DNA of 15,996 nt from positions 57,392 through 73,387 of the forward strand of contig DIVG01000055.1 of assembly GCA_002422425.1 (NCBI GenBank). The letters run 5' to 3'. Positions 7,019 through 13,781 of the stretch are shown in pieces. How positions within the stretch are numbered: the stretch's first letter is position 1; the number at the start of each line of letters is the position of its first letter. Under the pieces are notes generated by a model, which saw only the letters and a list, made by a program, of their open reading frames with translations, was not told the DNA's origin and did no database searches. This DNA comes from Akkermansiaceae bacterium UBA6138. GTDB taxonomy: Bacteria > Verrucomicrobiota > Verrucomicrobiia > Verrucomicrobiales > DEV007. A program made the translations under genes and the position numbers.

Positions 7019-7860
7019 CCATCGACGTTCACAGCCACACCTGGCCCTTTCCCGATGCCTTCAGCGAGGATTTTATCCGGCAGGCATCGGGCGCGCGGGC
7101 GAATGTCACGATCGACATCTCTGTGCGATACGAGGACTATGCCGCAACGGTCCCTCCGGGGACCAGATCGATTGTCTTCGGGGGCAAAGCGAAGCTGTCG
7201 GGCATGTGGGTCGATGACGCCTATGTCGCGAACTATGTGGGAAAACATCCCGAAGCGCTCATCGGCTTTCTCTCGGTCGATCCGACCCAGTCGGGCTGGC
7301 AGGAGGAGTTGCGCCACGGGCACGAGGTCCTCGGTCTGCGAGGGGTGAAGCTGCTCCCGATGTATGCGGGGTTCAAGGTGGACGATCCCTCACTTGAGCC
7401 TCTCTGGCAGTATTGCGAGGCGAAGGCGCTTCCCGTCCTGATGCACACGGGCACGACCTTTATCCGTCAGGCGCCGCTGGAGTGCACCTTTCCCCGATTG
7501 ATCGAGCCGGTCGCGCTGAAGTATCCCGGGGTAAAGTTCATCCTCGCCCATCTCGGGCATCCCTGGGAGGGTGAGTGTGTCGTCACGATTCGGAAACACC
7601 CGAACGTTTTCGCCGACATCAGCGCCCTGCATTACCGGCCTTTTCAACTCTATCAAAGCCTGATGCTGGTGCAGGAATACGGCGTCTGGGATAAGGTGCT
7701 CTTCGGATCCGACTTTCCTTTTACGACGGTGAATGCCTCGATCGACGGGCTGCGAAAGCTCAATGATATGCTCGAAGGCACGGCTCTGCCGCGGCTTGAT
7801 GTCGAGCAGATCGAGAAACTGATTCACCGGGACAGTTTGCGTCTGCTGGGGCTGGAGTGA
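7015..7860 (+). CDS. Amidohydrolase_2 family metal-dependent hydrolase
   Basis: 281 residues. Metal-ligand pattern of the amidohydrolase_2 branch (ACMSD, lactonases): H6-x-H8 at the very N-terminus, H144 in MHTG, H179/H182 in LAHLGHPW and D233 in FGSDFPF. The protein is cytoplasmic, with no signal peptide. Members include decarboxylases such as ACMSD and sugar or pyrone lactonases. Because it overlaps a DHDPS-type aldolase gene and lies opposite two dehydrogenases, a lactonase step in an oxidative sugar-acid pathway is the most economical guess, but that is inference from context. The gene ends 3 bp before the convergent dienelactone hydrolase gene, leaving no room for an independent terminator. 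Confidence 0.88.
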   Translation: MTIDVHSHTWPFPDAFSEDFIRQASGARANVTIDISVRYEDYAATVPPGTRSIVFGGKAKLSGMWVDDAYVANYVGKHPEALIGFLSVDPTQSGWQEELRHGHEVLGLRGVKLLPMYAGFKVDDPSLEPLWQYCEAKALPVLMHTGTTFIRQAPLECTFPRLIEPVALKYPGVKFILAHLGHPWEGECVVTIRKHPNVFADISALHYRPFQLYQSLMLVQEYGVWDKVLFGSDFPFTTVNASIDGLRKLNDMLEGTALPRLDVEQIEKLIHRDSLRLLGLE

Positions 7861-7863
7861 AAC

Positions 7864-8754
7864 TCACTTCAGATGCTCGTCAAAGAACGCGAGGGTCCTC
7901 TCCCACGCGAGCGTTGCGGCGGCTTCGTCGTAGCGAGGAGTGGTGTCGTTGTGAAAGCCGTGGTGAGCTCCCTCGTAGACATGGGCAGTGTAGGTCACGC
8001 CGGCTGCTTTGAGCGCTTCTTCGAAGGCGGGGGCTCCCGCGAGGATTCGTTCGTCGAGGCTGCCGTTGTGAATGAGTAGCGGAGCTTTGATTTTCGGGAC
8101 GTCTTCGGCGGCGGGCTGGCGTCCGTAAAAGGGCACGGCGGCATCGATGGCGTCGGGAAGGCGGATCGCGAGGGTCGCGGATAGCGCGCCCCCGAAGCAG
8201 AACCCGACGACGCCTACCTTTCCACTCGAATCCGGATGAACGTCGAGCCACTGCGCGGCAGCGATAAAGTCTTCGGTGATTTTGTCAGGGGCCAGTTTCG
8301 CCTGGAGGGTGCGGCCTTCGTCGTCATTGCCGGGATAACCTCCGAGAGAGGTGAGGGCATCGGGAGCAAAGGCGAGGTAACCGGCGAGTCCGAGTCGTCT
8401 CGCGACATCCTCGATGTAGGGATTGAGGCCGCGATTTTCGTGAATGACGAGGACGGCGGGGAGTTTCTCAGGTTCGGCAGCCGGACGACAGAGCAGACCG
8501 CTGATCGTGCCGTGACCTTTCGGCGACTCGACGGTGGCACGTTCGATCTTCAGCCTGGCGTCGTCAGGCGGGACCTGCTGGGCCCAGGCGTAGTTCGGCG
8601 CGAGACTCTCGAGGAGGGCAGCGGCGGTCACTCCGCGCGCCGCAAAGCGCGTGGCATGGGAGAGGAAATCGCGCCGGTCGATCTGGCCATGCACGTATTT
8701 GTCGAGGAGCCGGAGGAGTTCGGGAGGGAAATCAGAGGCGTGTCGTCTGTTCAT
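7864..8754 (-). CDS. Dienelactone hydrolase family protein, probably exported
   Basis: 296 residues. The C-terminal 230 residues form an alpha/beta hydrolase of the dienelactone hydrolase type. VIHENRG (103-109) has the conserved E106, GFCFGGA (184-190) holds nucleophile C186, D234 lies in NGSLDER and H265 in EGAHHGF, completing the Cys-Asp-His triad. Residues 26-58 (RRDFLSHATRFAARG, then an Ala/Leu-rich stretch ending AWAQ) resemble a twin-arginine signal with an unusually long n-region, a layout seen in other 'RRDFL' DLH proteins. Export is therefore likely but not certain. The substrate is unknown; many family members hydrolyse esters or lactones. It is transcribed alone, convergent with the amidohydrolase and divergent from the CLC gene. 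Confidence 0.9.
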   Translation of the reverse strand: MNRRHASDFPPELLRLLDKYVHGQIDRRDFLSHATRFAARGVTAAALLESLAPNYAWAQQVPPDDARLKIERATVESPKGHGTISGLLCRPAAEPEKLPAVLVIHENRGLNPYIEDVARRLGLAGYLAFAPDALTSLGGYPGNDDEGRTLQAKLAPDKITEDFIAAAQWLDVHPDSSGKVGVVGFCFGGALSATLAIRLPDAIDAAVPFYGRQPAAEDVPKIKAPLLIHNGSLDERILAGAPAFEEALKAAGVTYTAHVYEGAHHGFHNDTTPRYDEAAATLAWERTLAFFDEHLK

Positions 8755-8894
8755 TTTTAGTCCGGGAGGAGGGGATTGATGGTGGATTGACCGGACCAGT
8801 CTGAGAGATTGGCGCCCGTCTGACGAGCAGAAAAGGCGGCGGTGCTCTTGCGATGGGTCCCGGACCCTGCTTTAGGTGGCGTTGTATCTCACCG
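8755..8894. other. Divergent intergenic gap between dienelactone hydrolase and CLC genes
   Basis: 140 bp holding both start regions. The only clear structure is the small palindrome GGGTCCCGGACCC at 8855-8867, 27 bp upstream of the first proposed CLC start. I looked for the fluoride (crcB) riboswitch because of the CLC type and did not find its conserved blocks. Confidence 0.5.
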
Positions 8895-10283
8895 ATGTCA
8901 GACAAGCCTCCACAGGGATCCATGGAATCCACCACCTGCCCGCGCCGTCGGGATGTCTTTTTTCTTCTGCTCTGGACAGTCCCGCTCGCGCTGGCGGCGG
9001 GGTCGGCGAGCGCACTTTTTCTCTGGAGTCTCGATCTAGCAACGGCTTCGCGATTTGCCCATCCGTGGTTGCTTTATCTGCTCCCCTTCGCCGGGCTCGG
9101 AATCGGCTTGCTTTATCACACGTGGGGACGGTCAGCCGAGGGAGGAAACAATCTCATTTTTGACCAGGTTCATGAGGTGGGGGAGGGCGTGCCGCGTCGC
9201 ATGGCGCCGCTCATTTTCGTCACCACGGTTGTGACGCATTGGTTCGGCGGCTCGGCGGGACGCGAGGGCACGGCGGTGCAAATCGGCGGCAGTCTCGCGA
9301 GCAGTGTGGGAAAATGGGCGGGGTTCGGGGCGGACTCTCGTCGATTGCTCCTCATGGCGGGGATCGCCGCAGGATTCGGAGCGATCTTCGGGACGCCTTT
9401 TGCCGGGGTTGTTTTTGCGCTCGAGGTCCTGCTGGTCGGTCGGTTCTCGTTGGGCGCGTTGCTGCCCTGTCTCGTCGCCTCGTTTCTCGCCGACTGGACC
9501 TGTCATGCGTGGGGTGCCACGCACCCCCTCTATGCGATCACGAGTGTGGCGGGGGAAATGCGGGAGTGGTTCAAGCCGGTTCTGCTCGGACAGGTCGCAA
9601 TCACGGGTATCGCGGCGGGTCTCGCGGCGGCACTCTTTGCGGAACTGACGCACGGTCTCCACGGGGCTTTTGCAAAGGCGATTCCCTGCGCTCCGCTGCG
9701 GCCCTTTGTCGGCGGGCTGCTCATCATCGGGCTAACCTTTGCGGTGGGAACGAGAGAATATCTCGGTCTCGGGGTGACTTCGCCGAATCCGGAGGACATG
9801 ACGATTTCGACTTTTTTCGTCGCCGGGGGGGGGGAAACGTGGGCCTGGTTCTGGAAGACACTTTTCACCGCGATCACGCTGAGCTGCGGGTTTAAAGGGG
9901 GCGAGGTGACGCCGTTGTTTTTCATCGGAGCGGCCCTCGGTTACTCGATGGCCGGACTGATGGAGGGGCCCGTCGATCTGCTCGCAGCAGTAGGATTCGT
10001 GGCGATTTTTGCCGGGGCGACGAACACGCCGATCGCCTCGACGATCATGGGAATGGAACTCTTCGGAATGCGCTACGGGCCATATCTGGCGGTGGGATGC
10101 GGGCTCGCCTTTTTATGCAGCGGAGCATCAGGAATCTATTTATCGCAAAGGGTCGGCCGCCTCAAGCGACGTCCCGGTGCCTTTCCGCCGGGGACTTCTC
10201 TCCGTCGGGTCAGAGAGGGGCGTCGGTCGTGGCTCCGGCGATGGATGCGGTCGCTTCGCGCCGCCTCGCGGAGTAGACGTTGA
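8895..10283 (+). CDS. CLC-family anion channel/antiporter, probably the fluoride-type subgroup
   Basis: 462 residues from the ATG at 8895. ATG 8922 (AGGGA nearby) is equally possible, and the upstream ATG at 8853 would add residues of no apparent role. The protein is polytopic, with many hydrophobic segments from residue 21 to 420. CLC signatures: GNNLI (84-88) where classical CLCs have GSGIP; GREGT (122-126) where they have GREGP, with gating glutamate E124; GGEVTPLFFIGA (335-346) at the position of the GGIFAP block. GNNLI plus GREGT is the pattern I recall for CLC-F fluoride/proton antiporters, so fluoride export is plausible but unproven. The last 40 residues are strongly Arg-rich and cytoplasmic-looking. 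A run of ten G at 9825-9834 encodes GGG and keeps the frame here. Confidence 0.88.
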   Translation: MSDKPPQGSMESTTCPRRRDVFFLLLWTVPLALAAGSASALFLWSLDLATASRFAHPWLLYLLPFAGLGIGLLYHTWGRSAEGGNNLIFDQVHEVGEGVPRRMAPLIFVTTVVTHWFGGSAGREGTAVQIGGSLASSVGKWAGFGADSRRLLLMAGIAAGFGAIFGTPFAGVVFALEVLLVGRFSLGALLPCLVASFLADWTCHAWGATHPLYAITSVAGEMREWFKPVLLGQVAITGIAAGLAAALFAELTHGLHGAFAKAIPCAPLRPFVGGLLIIGLTFAVGTREYLGLGVTSPNPEDMTISTFFVAGGGETWAWFWKTLFTAITLSCGFKGGEVTPLFFIGAALGYSMAGLMEGPVDLLAAVGFVAIFAGATNTPIASTIMGMELFGMRYGPYLAVGCGLAFLCSGASGIYLSQRVGRLKRRPGAFPPGTSLRRVREGRRSWLRRWMRSLRAASRSRR

Positions 10284-10292
10284 GCATCGGGT

Positions 10293-10640
10293 TTACCGGA
10301 AAACTCTTGTGTAGGTTCGGGTGGCTCCGTTTGAGTAGGTTTCAAGGTAGGTGACGACCCTTACGCGAAAGGTGGTCGGCCTGCCGTAGCGATTGAAGCC
10401 TCTTTCGTAGATATAGCGCCGACTGATTTCACGGGTGTGGATGAGACGGGGTGGGCCGTAGTATGGTCTCGTGTAGCGGCCATGCCGACCGCTGTGGAGA
10501 TGACCGCGATGGGTCGTCTCATAAGCGGCCCTAGGCGCGGACTTTTTATTCGGTTTCGGTTTTGCTTCAGCAAAAGTGGAAAGACCGAAAACGAGGGCGA
10601 TCATGCCAACGAGGGTGAAAAGGGGGGATTTCATTTTCAT
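10293..10640 (-). CDS. Small secreted Tyr/Arg-rich protein, function unknown
   Basis: 115 residues from the ATG at 10640. A second ATG at 10634 and a start 23 codons upstream at 10709 are also open. Residues 1-26 form a standard signal peptide (MKMKSPLF, hydrophobic core, FAEA cleavage site). The mature part is basic and rich in Tyr, Arg, His and Gly (HRGHLHSGRHGRYTRPYYGPP). It ends in a strand-like tail with RVRVVTYLETY and RTYTRVFR. I recognise no family. Likely periplasmic or surface. It converges on the CLC gene with 9 bp between the stops and is divergent from the methyltransferase-like gene at 10796. Confidence 0.65.
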   Translation of the reverse strand: MKMKSPLFTLVGMIALVFGLSTFAEAKPKPNKKSAPRAAYETTHRGHLHSGRHGRYTRPYYGPPRLIHTREISRRYIYERGFNRYGRPTTFRVRVVTYLETYSNGATRTYTRVFR

Positions 10641-10795
10641 GAGGATGAGACGAACGAATCCACGGTGGTATGTCCGTTTTTGTTGAGGGTGCAGCCATTC
10701 GGCCATCATTCCCGTTGCCGATCGTGGTGGCGGCGCGTAATCTCGGGCCTTTGTTCTTTGTCTCGTGAAGGCAATGACCTCTCGATTTTTCGTTT
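10641..10795. other. Divergent intergenic gap, no recognised element
   Basis: 155 bp between the starts of the small secreted protein and the spermidine-synthase-like gene. I see no repeat, hairpin or confident promoter box. The stretch just before 10796 is AT-richer (CTCTCGATTTTTCGTTT) and has no Shine-Dalgarno sequence. Confidence 0.4.
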
Positions 10796-11584
10796 ATGAA
10801 ACCCATCATCACTGTCGGTGAAACGACGACCCCGGACGGCTCGAAGTTCACCCTCCACCAGCACGACGGGGACTATTTCCTGCGGCTCAACGGCACGCAA
10901 TTGATGAGTTCGACCTGGACTCTTTCCGAGCGCTTACTCGCCGACTATGCCTGTCCGGAGCGCGCTCCGATCAAGGTGAAACGTGTCCTCATCGGTGGGC
11001 TCGGGCTTGGTTTCAGCCTTAAGCGTGTTCTTGAGCTCGTCGATGACGAGGCCGAGGTCGTCGTCGCCGAGCTGTTGCCCGAAGTGATCCGATGGAATCG
11101 CGAAATCCTCACCGACCTCAACGGTTCGCTCATGGATGATCCGCGTGTCACTCTCTACGAGGGTGATGTCTACGACTGTATTCACCGGGCCGCCGACGGG
11201 ACCGATGAGAAATGGGATGCCATCCTCCTCGATACGGACAACGGGCCCACCTCACTGGTGCAGCCGCAGAATCACCGCATCTACGGACGCAGCGGATTTG
11301 CGATGATATGGGAGTCGCTGAAGCCGGGAGGCACGGTCGCCTTTTGGGCGGCCGGGGTGGAGCCGGGCTTTGAGAGAAAGCTGCGCCGCGATGGTTTTGT
11401 CTCGGCGAACTATTCGATCAAGGCACACGAGCGTGCCAAGAAACCGATCCACTGGATTTATGTCGGGACCCGTCCCGTCCACACCGGCGAGGTCAAGACC
11501 GACGAAGTCGAGCCCGCAAAGCCGGTCACCCCAACGCCGGCGGTCGTGAAAGCGGCGCGCAAACCGAAAAGACGGTGGTATTAA
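10796..11584 (+). CDS. Spermidine synthase-like / SAM-binding Rossmann protein
   Basis: 262 residues. The Rossmann fold is evident from VLIGGLGLGFSL (64-75, glycine loop), the acidic end of strand 2 in VVVAELLPEV (E92), EGDVYD (122-127) and LLDTDNGP (144-151). This resembles the catalytic domain of polyamine aminopropyltransferases and their methyltransferase-like relatives. The usual spermidine-synthase N-terminal domain is replaced by a short 60-residue beta-rich segment, and the catalytic acidic pair is not clearly conserved. True polyamine synthesis is therefore doubtful. The C-terminal 35 residues (Pro/Ala/Lys-rich, ending KRRWY) look disordered. It is followed 9 bp later by a 60-residue gene, probably in one operon. 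Confidence 0.75.
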   Translation: MKPIITVGETTTPDGSKFTLHQHDGDYFLRLNGTQLMSSTWTLSERLLADYACPERAPIKVKRVLIGGLGLGFSLKRVLELVDDEAEVVVAELLPEVIRWNREILTDLNGSLMDDPRVTLYEGDVYDCIHRAADGTDEKWDAILLDTDNGPTSLVQPQNHRIYGRSGFAMIWESLKPGGTVAFWAAGVEPGFERKLRRDGFVSANYSIKAHERAKKPIHWIYVGTRPVHTGEVKTDEVEPAKPVTPTPAVVKAARKPKRRWY

Positions 11585-11593
11585 ACATTCTCC

Positions 11594-11776
11594 ATGAAAC
11601 TGCATCAAAACCAACTCTGGCGCCAGGGAGCGGATCTCTATCGCATCGTTCATCTCGAGCGGCTCACGGTCGATTACAAAAAGCTCGATCCGAACGACCC
11701 CGAGGCGGGGACTCACCACCAGGTCTCGAAGAAGGAATTCTGCCGCCTTATCAAAGGGGCCGTCGAAGTGAAATAG
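11594..11776 (+). CDS. Small conserved-looking hypothetical protein
   Basis: 60 residues. It starts 9 bp after the spermidine-synthase-like gene and ends 7 bp before the convergent methyltransferase stop. The sequence begins MKLHQNQLWRQGADLYRIVHLERL and ends VSKKEFCRLIKGAVEVK, a composition of alternating strand and helix that looks like a folded mini-domain rather than random translation. I cannot name a family. Its fit into the gap and its position downstream of 10796 support it as a real gene. No transmembrane segment or signal is seen. Confidence 0.65.
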   Translation: MKLHQNQLWRQGADLYRIVHLERLTVDYKKLDPNDPEAGTHHQVSKKEFCRLIKGAVEVK

Positions 11777-11783
11777 TGGTCCG

Positions 11784-12638
11784 TTAGTCAGCGCCGGTGA
11801 GGCTGAGGCGTGTCCTGGCCTCGTGGAAATAGACCTCGTCTATCTCGTAGCCGATGAAGGTCCCGATGCCCGCCTCTCCGGCGGCGACGGCGGCATGGCC
11901 GATCCCGAGGAAGGGCTCGAGCATCGTCATCTCAGCGGTTTCGCCTCCATGGAGGGCAATGCATTTCCTTGCCAGCTCGACGGGAAAGGTGGCGGGATGG
12001 GGACGGTCTTTTGATCGTGACTTGATCGTCTGGTAAGGGATGAACCAGTTGTTGCCGCGGCAGCGTTTGTCACGCCCTTCCGTGTGACCCCAGCGGGTGA
12101 TGTTGCTCTTGTCGGCGTAGGGGACGCCGACGGCGAGGCGATCGACGGGGACCTTGCCCGATTTCGTGAAGTGGAAGACAAACTCGTGGCAGTCGTTGAG
12201 GAAGCGCTTTGAATTGATCGGCTTGAAATGCCCGACCGAGATTGCCGAACCGTCGCGCGGTTCCACGGTGATGGACTTGATCCAGTGGATCGTGTTCTGC
12301 AGGGTGAAGAGGTCGCGCAACTGCATGGCAAGTTCGTGCGGCATCCACGGGTTGGCCGGGGCCGACCCGACGTTGAGGAAAAACGAACCTTCAGGCTTGA
12401 GGACTCGTCGCACCTCCGCTGCCCAGACCCGCGACCACTCGAGGTAGGCCTGCGAGCTGAGGTTGTCGTCGTAATCCGCGTAATTGATCCCGAGATTATA
12501 TGGGGGCGAGGTCACAACGAGATCGACCGAGTCGTCAGCGAGGGTCCGCATCCCCTCGACACAGTCGCGCAGGTGAAGGTCGAACCGCGTTTTGAAGGCG
12601 AGCGCCTCAAGGCCTGGGAGAAAGTCAGAGTCAGGCAT
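11784..12638 (-). CDS. DNA (cytosine-N4 or adenine-N6) methyltransferase, beta class
   Basis: 284 residues from the ATG at 12638. The frame stays open upstream to 12806, but only inside the glycerate kinase gene, so I chose the start that overlaps that stop by 8 bp (ATGCCTGA). Catalytic motif IV TSPPY (43-47, after DLVV) lies near the N-terminus, and the SAM-binding motif I FLGIGHAA (243-250) near the C-terminus, preceded by HPATFPVELARKCI (214-227). This circular order defines the beta class. TSPPY favours cytosine-N4 methylation, while adenine-N6 remains possible. The target-recognition region would be about 90-210. No restriction endonuclease gene is next to it, so it appears to be an orphan methyltransferase with housekeeping, regulatory or anti-restriction roles. 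Confidence 0.88.
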   Translation of the reverse strand: MPDSDFLPGLEALAFKTRFDLHLRDCVEGMRTLADDSVDLVVTSPPYNLGINYADYDDNLSSQAYLEWSRVWAAEVRRVLKPEGSFFLNVGSAPANPWMPHELAMQLRDLFTLQNTIHWIKSITVEPRDGSAISVGHFKPINSKRFLNDCHEFVFHFTKSGKVPVDRLAVGVPYADKSNITRWGHTEGRDKRCRGNNWFIPYQTIKSRSKDRPHPATFPVELARKCIALHGGETAEMTMLEPFLGIGHAAVAAGEAGIGTFIGYEIDEVYFHEARTRLSLTGAD

Positions 12639-13767
12639 GGGAAGTTCGAATGGAAATCTCGGAAAGGGTGGCGGCAAAGGTGCGGGCGGCGACACGAAGG
12701 AGGTCGGCTCCGTCGGCCATGTTTTCGGCGAGGCTCCGTTGCGGATTGCTGATCTCCACAATGGGGCCGAAGACCGACTCGAGAGATCTGTCGCCGAGAC
12801 TCCCACAAAAGGCGGCGGTCAATTTTCCCGAGGCGCGCGCCAGTTCGACGACTCCGTGCGGCCCTTTGCCCTCGAGGGACTGATGATCGAGACGCCCTTC
12901 GCCGGTGATGACGAGGTCGGCCCATTGCACCGCCTCGACGAGCCCGAGACGGTCGGAGACGAGATCGAATCCGGGCACGAGCGTCGCGTCGAGGAAGACC
13001 ATCGCCCCAAAGCCGAGGCCTCCGGCCGCTCCGGCTCCGGGGGTGTCGGCCGCGAGCCTTCCCTTTTCCCCGGTCGCCTCGACGAGGCGGGCGAGGCGAG
13101 TTTCGTGCATGGCCGCAGTTTCAGGGGTCACTCCTTTTTGCGGGCCGTAGATCGCGGTGCAGCCGCGCGGGCCGAGGAGGGGATTCGTGACGTCGCAAGC
13201 CACCGTGACCTTGGCGCAGGCAAACGAGTCGGATGTTTCAATCGTGGCGACCTGGTTCAGCTCGAACGGGAGGTCGATTAATGGGCGTTTGTCAGGATCG
13301 AAAAAGCGGTAACCGAGGGCGATGGCCATGCCGGTGCCGCCGTCGTTCGTGGCGCTGCCTCCGATGCCGAGGATCACTTCCGTGACGCCCCGGACAAGGG
13401 CGTCGAGGATGAGTTCGCCGGTGCCGCGAGTTGACGCACGGATCGGATCGAGCGGCCCATCCCCGAGCAGGGCGAGCCCGGAGGCGGTCGCCATTTCGAT
13501 GACGGCAGTTTTTCCCCCGTCGATGATCCCGTAGCCGGCGGTGATGGGATCGCCGAGCGGGCCATGCACGGTCACGGTGATCCATTCTCCGCCCGCCGCC
13601 TTCGTGAGCGTCTCGGCGATGCCGTCGCCCCCGTCAGCGATGGGGAGGCAGCGGATCTCGTGGCTTCCGTCGGTTGCTCCTTCGCGCCAGCCTGTAGTGA
13701 TGGCGGCGCAGGCCTCGTTCGAGGTGAGAGAGCCTTTAAATTTGTCACTGGCGACGAGGATCTTCAT
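12631..13767 (-). CDS. Glycerate kinase
   Basis: 378 residues, standard for the glycerate kinase family of the GlxK/GarK type. Conserved blocks: SDKFKGSLTS (7-16), IADGGDG (43-49), IGGSATNDGGTGMA (135-148), CDVTNPLLGP (191-200), PGAGAAGGLGFGA (243-255) and the TGEGRLDHQ motif (288-296) with the following GKGPHGV. It phosphorylates D-glycerate with ATP, feeding glyoxylate, tartronate or sugar-acid breakdown products into glycolysis; GlxK/GarK enzymes make 2-phosphoglycerate. The protein is cytoplasmic. Its start lies 14 bp downstream of the ATPase stop and its end overlaps the methyltransferase start by 8 bp, so the three genes look like one transcript. It may consume glycerate made by the aldolase cluster at 4009-7860, but that is inference. 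Confidence 0.93.
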   Translation of the reverse strand: MKILVASDKFKGSLTSNEACAAITTGWREGATDGSHEIRCLPIADGGDGIAETLTKAAGGEWITVTVHGPLGDPITAGYGIIDGGKTAVIEMATASGLALLGDGPLDPIRASTRGTGELILDALVRGVTEVILGIGGSATNDGGTGMAIALGYRFFDPDKRPLIDLPFELNQVATIETSDSFACAKVTVACDVTNPLLGPRGCTAIYGPQKGVTPETAAMHETRLARLVEATGEKGRLAADTPGAGAAGGLGFGAMVFLDATLVPGFDLVSDRLGLVEAVQWADLVITGEGRLDHQSLEGKGPHGVVELARASGKLTAAFCGSLGDRSLESVFGPIVEISNPQRSLAENMADGADLLRVAARTFAATLSEISIRTSHA

Positions 13768-13781
13768 CAGAGGACAGGCGA

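Noticed and set aside
8799..8812. TPP-riboswitch-like CTGAGAGATT
   Set aside because: Only this short block is present; no GGGTGC partner, no second conserved arm, and no thiamine gene nearby.
8855..8867. Palindrome GGGTCCCGGACCC as an intrinsic terminator
   Set aside because: Stem is only 5 bp with no T-run, and it lies before a start codon, not after a gene.
8755..8894. Fluoride (crcB) riboswitch upstream of the CLC gene
   Set aside because: GCGATGGG near 8850 and CCGATGTC near 8892 recall parts of the motif, but the pairing strands and the CTGATG..CTAC block are missing, and the second block overlaps the start codon.
12592..13281. Plus-strand reading frame of 229 codons
   Set aside because: Antisense to the glycerate kinase and methyltransferase start; both have strong family motifs.
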